Part shown: piece after piece, positions 17,736 through 27,887 of the stretch
Position numbering within the stretch: position 1 is the stretch's first letter
Layout: each line of letters opens with the position of its first letter
NCBI RefSeq assembly: GCF_040546685.1
Contig: NZ_JBEPOH010000001.1
Coordinates: forward strand, 2,232,001 to 2,296,000
Reading direction: 5' to 3'
Origin: Variovorax sp. OAS795
GTDB lineage: Bacteria > Pseudomonadota > Gammaproteobacteria > Burkholderiales > Burkholderiaceae_C
DNA: 64,000 bases
Made by a program: the position numbers and the translations under genes
The notes under the pieces: model-generated
Seen by the model: only the letters and a program-made list of their open reading frames with translations
What the model was told of the DNA's origin: nothing
Databases searched by the model: none

Positions 17736-18185
17736 TCAAAGCGCGAGCGCCTTCAGGTCGGCTTTCATGGTTCGAGCGATCAGCATCATGTCGGCATCGC
17801 TGACTTCGAACATGCCGAAGCGGAACTTGTAGCCCCATTGGCTCGGGTTCTCGACGAAGGCAAGGTGCTCGATCAATGGAGCGATGGGCGCCTCGCGCGA
17901 AGGCGCGTAGGCCACGTCGCGGCGCCAGGGGATGAAGCCCCCGCCCATATCGAATTCGTAAGGCTCGCCAGGTTGCGCGATGCCGATCGACACGAAGCTC
18001 TGCAGCTTGTCCGTGCCGCCGAACACCGTGGCCGGCGCGTAGTAGGCCACGCGGTCGCCGGCTGCAACGCGCTTGAGCGGCCCCAGCTTGCCATGGCCGA
18101 CCTGCATGAAGCCGAGCGGCTTGTGGTCGCGCCCGCGCCGGGCGTGCTCGGCGCTGGCAACGGCGATCCAGTTGCGCTGTGCCAT
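17736..18185 (-). CDS. EVE-domain protein (UPF0310)
   Basis: 149 residues, one EVE domain related to PUA and YTH folds. Characteristic stretches are NWIAVASAEHARRGR, KLGPLKRVAAGDRVAYYAP, GIAQPGEPYEFDMGGGFIPWRRDV and NPSQWGYKFRFGMFEVSDAD. EVE domains recognise modified bases in DNA or RNA, but for this stand-alone UPF0310 type the target is unknown. It lies between the VOC gene (6 bases) and the GyrI-like gene (23 bases), so it is clearly in one operon. Confidence 0.88.
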   Translation of the reverse strand: MAQRNWIAVASAEHARRGRDHKPLGFMQVGHGKLGPLKRVAAGDRVAYYAPATVFGGTDKLQSFVSIGIAQPGEPYEFDMGGGFIPWRRDVAYAPSREAPIAPLIEHLAFVENPSQWGYKFRFGMFEVSDADMMLIARTMKADLKALAL

Positions 18186-18191
18186 TGCGGT

Positions 18192-18563
18192 TCACTCCAG
18201 GGCGTGAAGGCCGACTTCGTTGCCCTCGGTGTCGCGCAGATGCGCGATGAAGCCCATGCCGGGCGGCAGTGCGGACTTCGGCTCGACGATCTGGCCACCT
18301 GCTTTCTCGACGCGCGCGAGCACGGCATCGATGCTGGGCATGCAGTCCAGGTAGATGCGGATGCCGCTGCCGGCGCGTGCGCTGGCGTTCGCGCCGGCCT
18401 GGAGGGCGCCGCCCGTGGCCGGGTCGTCGTAGGGGAACACGGCCAGCGTCTCGCTGCCAAAGGTCTCGCGGCGCAGCTTGCGGCCGAGCACGGTCTCGTA
18501 GAAAGCCTGCGCGCGGTCGAGGTCGGCGACGGGAATCTCGAACCAGCTGATGGCGTTTTGCAT
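18192..18563 (-). CDS. VOC-family (glyoxalase/bleomycin-resistance-like) protein
   Basis: 123 residues from ATG 18563, chosen because the family begins here (MQNAISWFEIPVADLDRAQAFYETVLG) and GAGAG lies upstream. Two beta-alpha-beta-beta-beta modules are visible, the second with IYLDCMPSIDAVLARVEKAGGQIVEPK and the ending HLRDTEGNEVGLHALE. The Glu in NEVGLHALE is a typical VOC metal ligand. The substrate is unknown; detoxification or drug binding are common roles. It is first gene of the operon that ends with the YafY regulator. Confidence 0.88.
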   Translation of the reverse strand: MQNAISWFEIPVADLDRAQAFYETVLGRKLRRETFGSETLAVFPYDDPATGGALQAGANASARAGSGIRIYLDCMPSIDAVLARVEKAGGQIVEPKSALPPGMGFIAHLRDTEGNEVGLHALE

Positions 18564-18613
18564 GAAGGACTCTCTTTCGTTGTTGTTGAAGGAGCCTCGA
18601 TGGTGCGGACCGC

Positions 18614-18637
18614 CTCCTGACAACGTCTTGTCAGGAG
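18614..18637. promoter_or_regulatory. Palindromic operator candidate before the VOC-EVE-GyrI-YafY operon
   Basis: Perfect 10-base inverted repeat CTCCTGACAA (18614-18623) and TTGTCAGGAG (18628-18637) with a 4-base centre, 51 bases upstream of the VOC start. There is no T tract on either side, so an operator is more likely than a terminator. The YafY regulator of the same operon is the natural candidate to bind it. Confidence 0.5.
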
Positions 18638-18654
18638 CCTGTCACGACGGGCAA

Positions 18655-18691
18655 GAAAAAAGCCCGCGATGCTCGGCGGAGCATCGCGGGC
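18655..18691 (-). terminator. Intrinsic terminator of phoH
   Basis: Perfect 12-base stem (18662-18673 with 18680-18691; GCCCGCGATGCT and its complement), 6-base loop. Read leftward it is followed by six T residues. It lies 22 bases after the phoH stop. Confidence 0.9.
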
Positions 18692-18713
18692 CCGATCGGG
18701 GCGGACGAAGCGC

Positions 18714-20525
18714 CTAGAGCACGTCGCTCGCGAAGTCGGCCAGGCGCGAGCGTTCGCCGCGCGCCAGCGTGATGTGCCCGCCGTGCGGCCAGCCCTTGAA
18801 CTTGTCGACCGCGAAGGTCAGGCCCGAGGAGCCTTCGGTCAGGTAGGGCGTGTCGATCTGCGCGAGGTTGCCCATGCAGATGATCTTGGTCCCCGGGCCG
18901 GCCCGGGTGATCAGCGTCTTCATCTGCTTGGGCGTCAGGTTCTGCGCTTCGTCGATGATCACGTACTTGTTCAGGAAGGTGCGCCCGCGCATGAAGTTCA
19001 TGCTCTTGACCTTGATGCGGCTGCGGATCAGCTCGTTGGTGGCCGCGCGGCCCCATTCGCCGGCGCCGCCGCCGTCGCCCTTGGCGAGGAACTCGAGGTT
19101 GTCGTCGAGCGCGCCCATCCAGGGGCCCATCTTTTCTTCCTCGGTGCCGGGCAAAAAGCCGATGTCCTCGCCCACGCTCACGGTGGCCCGGGTCATGATG
19201 ATCTCGGTGTAGCGCCGGTCGTCGAGCACCTGCGTCAGGCCCGAGGCCAGCGCCATCAGCGTCTTGCCAGTGCCGGCGGTGCCGGTGAGCGTGACGAAGT
19301 CGACCTCGGGGTCCATGAGCAGGTTCATCGCGAAGTTCTGCTCGCGGTTGCGCGTGTTCACGCCCCACACGGCGTTCTTGCCCGAGCTGTAGTCCTTCAA
19401 GGTCTTGAAGACGGCGGTCTTGTCGCGGATCTCGGTGACGCGCGCATACATGCTCGGCTCGCCGGGCGCCTCGAAATAGACGAACTGGTTGATGTACAGG
19501 TTGGGCACCAGCGGCCCGCTGACGCGATAGAAAGTGTTGCTGCCGCTCTGCCAGCTTTCGACCGTCTTGCTCTGGCGGGTCCAGAAGTCGGGCGGCAGCG
19601 CGAGCGAGCCCGCATAGAGCAGGTCGCCGTCTTCCAGCGTCTTGTCGTTCTGGTAGTCGTCGGCGGCAAGGCCGAGGGCGCGCGCCTTGACGCGCATGTT
19701 GATGTCCTTGGACACCAGCACCACCTCCTGCTTCGCACGCCCGGGCTGGTCCTTGGCATAGAGGTCGCGCAGCGCCTGCACCACGCCCAGGATCTGGTTG
19801 TCGGCCTTGCCCTGGGGCAGGCTGACCGGCAGCGAGTAGTCCAGCGGCTCGGTCTGGAAGAACAGCTTTCCGCCAGCCTCGCGGTGCCCCGTGGTGTCGA
19901 GCTTCAGGCCCTTGGCGATGTCGGCGTCCTGCGTGCCGGCCAGCGCATCCAGCGTGCGGCTGGTCTGGCGGCCGTTGCGCGCCACTTCGGTGGTGCCCTT
20001 CTTGTGGCCGTCCAGTTCCTCCAGCACGATCATCGGCAGGAAGATGTCGTGTTCCTCGAAGCGGAACAGGCACATCGGGTCGTGCAGCAGCACGTTCGTG
20101 TCGAGCACGAACAGCTTGGCGGCGCCGTTCGACTTGGCGCGCTTGGAACGGGTCGGAACCTGCGGCGCCGCCACAGGCGAAGGCGCGGGCACGTAGACAG
20201 CAGGCGGCGCCTCGGGTTCGCCGCGGGCTGCGGGGCGCTGCTCGTGGTTGCGGTCATTGCCGCGTTCGGGGTTGCGCTCCGGGTTGCGGGAAGGAGCGGG
20301 TTTCGACCTGCCGCGGGCCGAAGGTGCGGCCTCGCCGCTGCCGCCTGCCGCCTCGGCGGTATTCCGGTCGAACAGTTCGAGCGGCTGCGAGCCGCTCGGG
20401 GAAGCCGAATCGGCACGCGATTCGCCCGAGCGGCGCGAGCCCCGGTGAGAGGAGCGGGCGGGTGCATCGTGCGCATCCGGCGAGAGCAATGCGGCGCGTT
20501 TCGTGGGGGCGGGGGGCAGTGGCAT
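18714..20525 (-). CDS. PhoH-family ATPase with N-terminal PIN domain (PhoH2)
   Basis: 603 residues. An N-terminal extension of about 130 residues is rich in Arg, Ser and Pro (low complexity) and precedes a PIN nuclease domain starting KLFVLDTNVLLHDP, with acidic residues in VLEELD and DKTLEDGDLL. The C-terminal PhoH helicase-like ATPase has Walker A TGTAGTGKTLMALA and Walker B VIIDEAQNLTPKQMK. PIN-PhoH proteins are RNA-unwinding ribonucleases in vitro; the role in cells is uncertain. The start at 20525 is only 37 bases after an intrinsic terminator, and the low-complexity N-terminus makes the exact start uncertain. Confidence 0.92.
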   Translation of the reverse strand: MPLPPAPTKRAALLSPDAHDAPARSSHRGSRRSGESRADSASPSGSQPLELFDRNTAEAAGGSGEAAPSARGRSKPAPSRNPERNPERGNDRNHEQRPAARGEPEAPPAVYVPAPSPVAAPQVPTRSKRAKSNGAAKLFVLDTNVLLHDPMCLFRFEEHDIFLPMIVLEELDGHKKGTTEVARNGRQTSRTLDALAGTQDADIAKGLKLDTTGHREAGGKLFFQTEPLDYSLPVSLPQGKADNQILGVVQALRDLYAKDQPGRAKQEVVLVSKDINMRVKARALGLAADDYQNDKTLEDGDLLYAGSLALPPDFWTRQSKTVESWQSGSNTFYRVSGPLVPNLYINQFVYFEAPGEPSMYARVTEIRDKTAVFKTLKDYSSGKNAVWGVNTRNREQNFAMNLLMDPEVDFVTLTGTAGTGKTLMALASGLTQVLDDRRYTEIIMTRATVSVGEDIGFLPGTEEEKMGPWMGALDDNLEFLAKGDGGGAGEWGRAATNELIRSRIKVKSMNFMRGRTFLNKYVIIDEAQNLTPKQMKTLITRAGPGTKIICMGNLAQIDTPYLTEGSSGLTFAVDKFKGWPHGGHITLARGERSRLADFASDVL

Positions 20526-20561
20526 GTGTCAGGTCGCTCGCAGGAAGTGGAAACCAGAAAA

Positions 20562-20593
20562 CGAAAAAGCCGCCTGTAGACCAAGGCGGCTTT
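20562..20593 (-). terminator. Intrinsic terminator between bcp and phoH
   Basis: Nine-base stem AAAGCCGCC (20566-20574) and GGCGGCTTT (20585-20593) with a 10-base loop. Read leftward it is followed by a run of five T residues. It ends the bcp transcript and leaves very little room for a phoH promoter. Confidence 0.8.
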
Positions 20594-20736
20594 GTTCGGG
20601 GGATGCGGTCGTGGAGCTCAACGGCATGAGGCCATTATGCACACCCGCAGCGGCGCGTCTTGCGCTGTTTGCACCGTCCGTTGGGCAATTCCCACGGCCT
20701 GAAGCAAAAGCGCACAGACCGCGCTTCTTGTAACGG

Positions 20737-21213
20737 TCAGGCGGCCTTCTTGAGCGCCTTGACGGCCTTCAGCACGTCGTCGACATGGCCGGGGACCTTG
20801 AGCCCGCGCCATTCGGCCTTCAGGATGCCGTCGGCGCCGATCAGGAAGGTGCTGCGCTCGATGCCCTTGACCTTCTTGCCGTACATGATCTTGTTCTTGA
20901 CCACGCCGAACATGTGGCACATTTTTTCTTCCGTGTCGGCGATGAGTTCGAACGGCAGCTCGAGCTTGGCCTTGAACTCGTCGTGCGACTTCATGTTGTC
21001 GCGGGACACGCCGAACACCGTGGCACCGGCCTTTTCGAAGTCCTTGTAGCGATCGCGAAACTGCATGGCTTCGGTCGTGCAACCCGGAGTGTTATCTTTC
21101 GGGTAAAAATACATGACCAGCACGTGGCCGAGATGCGAGGTATTCGAGACTTTCAGGCCACCCGTGGCGTTGGCGTCGAATTCAGGAATGGGTTTGTTGA
21201 CAACGATCGCCAT
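20737..21213 (-). CDS. bcp: Thioredoxin-dependent thiol peroxidase (Bcp/PrxQ)
   Basis: 158 residues. The peroxidatic cysteine is C45 in the motif KDNTPGCTTEAMQFRD. The residue five positions later is Met, not the second Cys of E. coli Bcp, so the resolving cysteine is probably C98 in EEKMCHMFGV, as in many beta- and gammaproteobacterial PrxQ proteins. It reduces peroxides using thioredoxin, in the cytoplasm. It lies downstream of the Mth938-like gene on the same strand, 136 bases apart. Confidence 0.93.
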   Translation of the reverse strand: MAIVVNKPIPEFDANATGGLKVSNTSHLGHVLVMYFYPKDNTPGCTTEAMQFRDRYKDFEKAGATVFGVSRDNMKSHDEFKAKLELPFELIADTEEKMCHMFGVVKNKIMYGKKVKGIERSTFLIGADGILKAEWRGLKVPGHVDDVLKAVKALKKAA

Positions 21214-21349
21214 GAATCTTGTTTTCTCCGTTGGTTTCCATTGGATCGGGCGCTTTGAGGCACACTCGACGAAATGGAGGATTGGTCGTTGCTAACTGAG
21301 GGCAGCAGGCCTGTTCGCAACCCGGTATTTTACCCCGAAAACCTCCCCC

Positions 21350-21733
21350 TCAGCCAACCTGGGGTGGTTCGACCAGCAGGGCGGCGATCACGTGGCGGCC
21401 TTCGCCGGCCAGGATGTTGTAGGTGCGGCAGGCTGCCGGGGTGTCCATGGTCTCCACACCGGTGCGCTTGGCCATGAGGGGCTGGAGCCACGCCGCTTGC
21501 GGAAAGCGGATGCGGGTCCCGCTGCCGAAAATGATCAGTTCCGCGCCCAGCGACGCCAGCTGGGCGAAATGCTCGGGCCCCAGCTGGTCGAAACGGGTGC
21601 AGTCCCACGCAAAGCGTTCGCCGCGCGAGCCCACCACCACGCTGCCCTCGACCTTTTCGTTGTTGATCGCGACCCAGCCGGGGCCGTGGGCGGTAAGGGA
21701 CTGGACGTCGGATTTGTCGGGCTGGAGCTTCAT
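21350..21733 (-). CDS. Mth938-domain protein (DUF498)
   Basis: 127 residues from ATG 21733 (MKLQPDKSDVQSLTAHGPGWVAI). The Mth938/NDUFAF3-like fold is recognised by SVVVGSRGE, then GAELIIFGSGTRIRFP and the end GVETMDTPAACRTYNILAGEGRHVIAALL. The human relative NDUFAF3 helps assemble complex I; the bacterial function is unknown. It is divergent from the aminotransferase at 21834, and the 100-base gap contains both promoters. Confidence 0.88.
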   Translation of the reverse strand: MKLQPDKSDVQSLTAHGPGWVAINNEKVEGSVVVGSRGERFAWDCTRFDQLGPEHFAQLASLGAELIIFGSGTRIRFPQAAWLQPLMAKRTGVETMDTPAACRTYNILAGEGRHVIAALLVEPPQVG

Positions 21734-21833
21734 CGGGGCACTGGGAACTGTGGTCAAATTATAGGTTTTCCCCAGTGACACGAGGCCCTCCAGGGCCTTT
21801 CGACATCGAGTAACCCGCGCCCGGGAGGGCCCT

Positions 21834-23066
21834 TTGAAGCAGTTCAAGAAATCGGCCAAGCTGGCCAACGTGCTCTACGACATCCGCGGCCCCATCATGG
21901 AGGCCGCCCAGCGGATGGAGGAAGAGGGCCAGAAGATCATCAAGCTCAACATCGGCAACCTCGCGGTGTTCGGCTTCGATGCGCCAGAGGAAGTCCAGCA
22001 GGACATGATCCGCAACCTGCCGGGCTCGGCGGGCTACTCGGACAGCAAGGGCATCTTCGCGGCGCGCAAGGCCGTGATGCACGAGACGCAGAAGCAGGGG
22101 ATTGCCGGCGTCACGCTCGACGACATCTACCTGGGCAACGGCGCCAGCGAACTCATCGCCATGGCGACCAACGCGCTCCTGAACGACGGCGACGAAATGC
22201 TGCTTCCGGCGCCCGACTACCCGCTGTGGACCGCCGTGACCAGCCTGTCGGGCGGCAAGCCGGTGCACTACCTCTGCGACGAGGACAACGGCTGGATGCC
22301 CAACCTGGACGACATCCGCGCCAAGATCACGCCGCGCACCAAGGGCATCGTGGTGATCAACCCGAACAACCCGACCGGCGCGCTGTATACCGATGAGTTG
22401 CTGCGCGGCATCGTGGCCATCGCGCGCGAGCACGGGCTGGTGATCTTCGCCGACGAGGTCTACGACAAGGTGCTCTACGACGACGTCCGGCACACGGCCA
22501 TCGCGAGCCTGTCGAACGACGTGCTCACACTCACCTTCAATTCGCTTTCCAAGAGCTACCGTTCCTGCGGCTACCGGGCCGGGTGGCTGGTGGTGTCGGG
22601 CGACAAGAAACCGGCGCGCGACTACATCGAGGGCCTCACCATGCTCTCGAACATGCGCCTGTGCGCCAACGTGCCGGGCCAATGGGCGATCCAGACTGCG
22701 CTGGGCGGCTACCAGAGCATCAACGACCTGGTCGGCAAGGGCGGCCGGCTGCGGCGCCAGCGCGACCTGGCCTACGAACTGATCACGGCCATTCCGGGCG
22801 TGAGCTGCGTCAAGCCCAGCGCCGCGCTCTACATGTTCCCCAAGCTCGATCCGAAGGTGTACCCCATCGACGACGACCGGCAGTTCTTCCTCGAACTGCT
22901 GAAGGAAACCAAGGTGATGCTGGTGCAGGGCACCGGCTTCAACTGGGCCACGCCCGACCATTTCCGCATCGTGTTCCTGCCGCACGAGGAAGACCTGCGC
23001 GAGGCCGTCCAGCGCATCGCCAGGTTCCTGGAGCAGTACCGCTTGCGCAGCAAGACCGGGTCATGA
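21834..23066 (+). CDS. alaA: Alanine-type aminotransferase (AlaA/AlaT-like, PLP)
   Basis: 410 residues from TTG 21834, chosen because GGGAGGG (21823-21829) is a strong ribosome site 4 bases upstream. It is a class I aminotransferase with IVVINPNNPTGALY, then FADEVYDKVLYD and the PLP lysine in FNSLSKSYRSCGYRAGW. The N-terminus MKQFKKSAKLANVLYDIRGPI and the overall sequence match the AlaA/AlaT group, which makes alanine from pyruvate and glutamate. Its place directly before hom and thrC is conserved in many betaproteobacteria and joins amino-acid biosynthesis functions. Confidence 0.92.
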   Translation: MKQFKKSAKLANVLYDIRGPIMEAAQRMEEEGQKIIKLNIGNLAVFGFDAPEEVQQDMIRNLPGSAGYSDSKGIFAARKAVMHETQKQGIAGVTLDDIYLGNGASELIAMATNALLNDGDEMLLPAPDYPLWTAVTSLSGGKPVHYLCDEDNGWMPNLDDIRAKITPRTKGIVVINPNNPTGALYTDELLRGIVAIAREHGLVIFADEVYDKVLYDDVRHTAIASLSNDVLTLTFNSLSKSYRSCGYRAGWLVVSGDKKPARDYIEGLTMLSNMRLCANVPGQWAIQTALGGYQSINDLVGKGGRLRRQRDLAYELITAIPGVSCVKPSAALYMFPKLDPKVYPIDDDRQFFLELLKETKVMLVQGTGFNWATPDHFRIVFLPHEEDLREAVQRIARFLEQYRLRSKTGS

Positions 23067-23213
23067 AATCCGCCCGCGTGGCAAAGAGGCCCGGGGCGTT
23101 GCGCCGCAATGCACCGCCGCATGCGGCGGCGACCGGACCCTGCCGCGCAAGCTGAGCCCCGCCGTGAGCGTGCCGCCTGCCACCCCATCCAAACCATCAA
23201 CGCGAATCTTCCA

Positions 23214-24536
<1,323 letters not shown>

Positions 24537-24557
24537 GGACGGCGCAAGAGAAGCAAC

Positions 24558-25973
24558 GTGAACTACCTGAGCACCCGCGGCCATCCGGACCGCAAGCGTT
24601 TCTGCGAAATACTGCTTGAAGGCCTGGCGCCCGACGGCGGGCTGTATCTGCCCGAGCACTACCCGCAAGTCGACACCGCCACGCTCGCCAGGTGGCGCAG
24701 CCTGCCGTATGCGGAACTGGCGTTCGAGATTCTCTCGCTCTACATCGACGACATTCCGCCGGCCGACCTGAAGGCCATCTGCGCCAGGACCTACACCCCC
24801 GCGGTGTTCGGCACCGAAGAGATCGTGCCGCTGCGCGAGCTCGAGGACGGCGTGTACCTCGAGGCTCTGTCCAGTGGCCCCACGCTTGCCTTCAAGGACA
24901 TGGCGATGCAGCTCCTGGGCAACCTCTTCGAATACGAGCTGGCCCGCCGCGGCGCGGAGCTGAACATCCTGGGTGCCACCAGCGGCGACACCGGCAGCGC
25001 CGCCGAATACGCCATGCGCGGCAAGAAGGGTGTGCGCGTCTTCATGACCTCGCCCGACGGCCGCATGAGCCCGTTCCAGCAGGCGCAGATGTTCAGCCTG
25101 CAGGACGAGAACATCCACAACATCGCCATCACCGGCGTGTTCGACGACTGCCAGGACATCGTCAAGGCGGTGTCGAACGACCTCGGCTTCAAGCGCAAGT
25201 ACCGCATCGGCACCGTCAATTCCATCAACTGGGCGCGCCTGCTCGCGCAGGTCGTCTACTACTTCGCAGGCTATTTCCAGGCCACGGCCGCCAACGACAA
25301 GCCGGTGAGCTTCACCGTACCGTCGGGCAACTTCGGCAACGTGTGCGCGGGCCACGTGGCGCGGATGATGGGCCTGCCCATCCAGACGCTGGTGGTCGCC
25401 ACCAACGAGAACGACGTGCTCGACGAGTTCTTCCGCACCGGCATCTACCGCGTGCGCGCGGCGGTCGACACGCATGAAACGTCGAGCCCGTCGATGGACA
25501 TCAGCAAGGCCAGCAATTTCGAGCGATTCATCTTCGACCTCGTGGGCCGCGATGCCGCCAGGTTGCGCGCGCTGTTCGTCGAAGAACTGGGCGGCCAGGG
25601 CCGCTTCGACCTGAGCGCGGACGCCGCCTTTGGCGAGGCTGCGCAGCGCTTCGGCTTCAAGAGCAGCCGCAGCACGCATGCCGACCGCCTGGCCACCATC
25701 CGCGACACCGACAAGCGCTTTGCCACGCTGGTCGATCCGCACACGGCCGACGGCCTCAAGGCCGCGCGCGAACACCTCGTGGCCGGCGTGCCGATGGTGG
25801 TGCTCGAGACCGCGCTGCCAATCAAGTTCGCCGCCACGCTGGTCGAAGCCCTGGGCCACGAGCCGGAGCGGCCGGCCAGGTTCGAAGGCATCGAGGCGCT
25901 GCCCAAGCGTGTGGTCAAGCTCCCGGCCGATGTGGAGGCCGTGAAGGCCTATATCGCCCAGAACTGTGACTGA
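24558..25973 (+). CDS. thrC: Threonine synthase
   Basis: 471 residues from GTG 24558, long-form (class 2) threonine synthase. It starts MNYLSTRGHPDRKRFCEILLEGLAPDGGLYLPEHYP. The PLP lysine is in GPTLAFKDMAMQLLGNL, with LGATSGDTGSAAEYAM and FTVPSGNFGNVCAGHVA as cofactor-binding loops. It converts O-phosphohomoserine to threonine. It is read with hom 21 bases upstream as a threonine operon. No thrB is present in the window. Confidence 0.97.
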   Translation: MNYLSTRGHPDRKRFCEILLEGLAPDGGLYLPEHYPQVDTATLARWRSLPYAELAFEILSLYIDDIPPADLKAICARTYTPAVFGTEEIVPLRELEDGVYLEALSSGPTLAFKDMAMQLLGNLFEYELARRGAELNILGATSGDTGSAAEYAMRGKKGVRVFMTSPDGRMSPFQQAQMFSLQDENIHNIAITGVFDDCQDIVKAVSNDLGFKRKYRIGTVNSINWARLLAQVVYYFAGYFQATAANDKPVSFTVPSGNFGNVCAGHVARMMGLPIQTLVVATNENDVLDEFFRTGIYRVRAAVDTHETSSPSMDISKASNFERFIFDLVGRDAARLRALFVEELGGQGRFDLSADAAFGEAAQRFGFKSSRSTHADRLATIRDTDKRFATLVDPHTADGLKAAREHLVAGVPMVVLETALPIKFAATLVEALGHEPERPARFEGIEALPKRVVKLPADVEAVKAYIAQNCD

Positions 25974-26062
25974 GCCTTGCCGCAAGCCTCGCCTTGCGAT
26001 GGCTTCCCCGCATCTGCATCTGCATACGCCTGCCGCATAGTCGGCGGCCACAGGAATTCGAC

Positions 26063-26608
26063 ATGAAGGTGATCGGCTTTTCCGGGTACTCGGGTTCGGG
26101 CAAGACCACGCTGGTCGAGCGCCTGATCCCGGTGCTCAGGCTGCATGGGCAGCGCGTGTCGGTGGTCAAGCATGCGCACCACAAGTTCGACATCGACCAT
26201 CCCGGCAAGGACACCTACCGCCATCGCGAGGCGGGGGCCTTCGAGGTGGTCGTGGCATCGGACAAACGGCTGGCGCTGATCCGCGAGTTCGAGCAGCCCG
26301 CGCAGCTCACCGTGCACGACCTCATTGCAGAACTGCATGACGGCGTCGACTGGGTGCTGGTCGAGGGCTTCAAGCACAGCGACCTGCTCAAGATCGAAGT
26401 CTGGCGCGCCCCCGAAGACGGCCAGCCGCCGCGGCCGTCGAAGTACATCGACGATGCCTTCGTGACCGCCATTGCCACCAACGCGCCCGCGAGCCTGCCG
26501 GAGCCCACCAACCTGCCCCTTTTCGACCTCGACGACATCGAGGGCATCGCGCAGTGGTTGATCGACAGCGGCAGCCGCTTCGAATACAACCCCGAACACC
26601 ATGGCTGA
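26063..26608 (+). CDS. mobB: Molybdopterin-guanine dinucleotide biosynthesis protein B
   Basis: 181 residues from ATG 26063 (AGGAATT upstream). It is a P-loop GTPase with Walker A GFSGYSGSGKTTLVERL and the family motif VVKHAHHKFDIDHPGKDTYRHREAGA, then VDWVLVEGFKHSDLLKIEVWR. MobB helps MobA attach GMP to molybdopterin. Its stop overlaps the moeA start by 8 bases, which indicates translational coupling in a cofactor operon with moeA and moaD. Confidence 0.95.
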   Translation: MKVIGFSGYSGSGKTTLVERLIPVLRLHGQRVSVVKHAHHKFDIDHPGKDTYRHREAGAFEVVVASDKRLALIREFEQPAQLTVHDLIAELHDGVDWVLVEGFKHSDLLKIEVWRAPEDGQPPRPSKYIDDAFVTAIATNAPASLPEPTNLPLFDLDDIEGIAQWLIDSGSRFEYNPEHHG

Positions 26609-27878
26609 TTCCGTGACTCCTTCGCGCCCGCCGCTGATGGCGCTCGACGACGCGCTGGCAAGCCTGCTCGGCAAGGCGCAGCCCAGGCTGGCCGCCGAAA
26701 GCGTCGCCACCTTCGACGCCGACGGCCGCGTGCTCGCGCAAGACCTGGTGTCCGCGCTCACCGTGCCGCCGCGCGACAACAGCTCGATGGACGGCTATGC
26801 GGTGCGCGTGGCCGACTGCGCCGCGCCCGGCGCGGTGCTCCAGGTGGCGCAGCGCATTCCCGCCGGCACCGTGGGCACGCCGCTCGCGGCCGGCACCGCG
26901 GCACGCATCTTCACCGGCGCGCAGATACCCGAAGGCGCGGATGCCATCGTGATGCAGGAAGACACCCAGGCGCTGCCCCAGGAGGGCACGCTCGGCACGG
27001 TTCGCATCGAGACCGTTCCCGCCGCCGGGCAGTGGATTCGCCGCGCGGGCGAAGACGTGGCCTCCGGCGACGTGGTGCTGCGCAAGGGCGAGCGCCTGAC
27101 ACCCGCCGCGCTCGGGCTCGCTGCGAGCGTGGGTTTCGATCGGCTCCAGGTGGCGCGGCGGCCGCGCGTCGCGTTGCTGTCGACCGGCGACGAACTGGTG
27201 ATGCCCGGCGAAGTCGCACCCGAGGCCATGAAACCCGGGGCAATCTACAACTCCAACCGTTTCTTCATGCGCGCCTTGCTGCACCGGCTCGGCTGCGAGG
27301 TGAACGACCTGGGCATCGTGCCGGACAAGCGCGACGCCACGATCGAGGCGCTGCGTGGTGCGGCCGAGCACAGCGACCTGATCATCACCACCGGCGGCGT
27401 CTCCGTGGGCGAGGAAGACCACATCAAGGCCGCGGTCCAGGCGCTCGGCGAGCTGCAGCTGTGGTCGCTCTCCATGAAGCCCGGCAAGCCTTTCGCCTAT
27501 GGCTCGATTGCGAGAGCCGGAGGCGAAGCGCAAGGTCGCTGCCACGTCACGGGCCTGCCCGGCAATCCGGTGTCCAGTTTCCTGACCTTCCTCCTGCTGG
27601 TTCGCCCCTTCCTGCTGACGCTGCAGGGCGCCACGCGCGTGGCGCCCGAGCCGGTGCACATGCGCGCCGACTTCGACTGGCCGCGCGCCGACAAGCGCCG
27701 CGAGTTCCTGCGCGCGCGCCGCAACGCCGCCGGCGGGCTCGACCTGTTCACCAACCAGAGCTCGGGCGTGCTGACGTCGATGGTCTGGGGCGACGGCATC
27801 ATCGACAACCCGCCGGGCCAGGCCATCCGGGCCGGCGACACGGTGAAGTTCATTCCCCTGGCTTCGCTGCTGGCCTGA
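26601..27878 (+). CDS. moeA: Molybdopterin molybdenumtransferase MoeA
   Basis: 425 residues. Family motifs are PPRDNSSMDGYAVRVAD near the start, ARIFTGAQIPEGADAIVMQED, LSTGDELVMPGE, then ITTGGVSVGEEDHIK and GLPGNPVSSFLTF. MoeA inserts molybdate into adenylylated molybdopterin. The order mobB-moeA-moaD with overlaps or short gaps makes one operon; moaE lies 1.1 kb further beyond a gene on the opposite strand. Confidence 0.97.
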   Translation: MADSVTPSRPPLMALDDALASLLGKAQPRLAAESVATFDADGRVLAQDLVSALTVPPRDNSSMDGYAVRVADCAAPGAVLQVAQRIPAGTVGTPLAAGTAARIFTGAQIPEGADAIVMQEDTQALPQEGTLGTVRIETVPAAGQWIRRAGEDVASGDVVLRKGERLTPAALGLAASVGFDRLQVARRPRVALLSTGDELVMPGEVAPEAMKPGAIYNSNRFFMRALLHRLGCEVNDLGIVPDKRDATIEALRGAAEHSDLIITTGGVSVGEEDHIKAAVQALGELQLWSLSMKPGKPFAYGSIARAGGEAQGRCHVTGLPGNPVSSFLTFLLLVRPFLLTLQGATRVAPEPVHMRADFDWPRADKRREFLRARRNAAGGLDLFTNQSSGVLTSMVWGDGIIDNPPGQAIRAGDTVKFIPLASLLA

Positions 27879-27887
27879 GACGCACCC

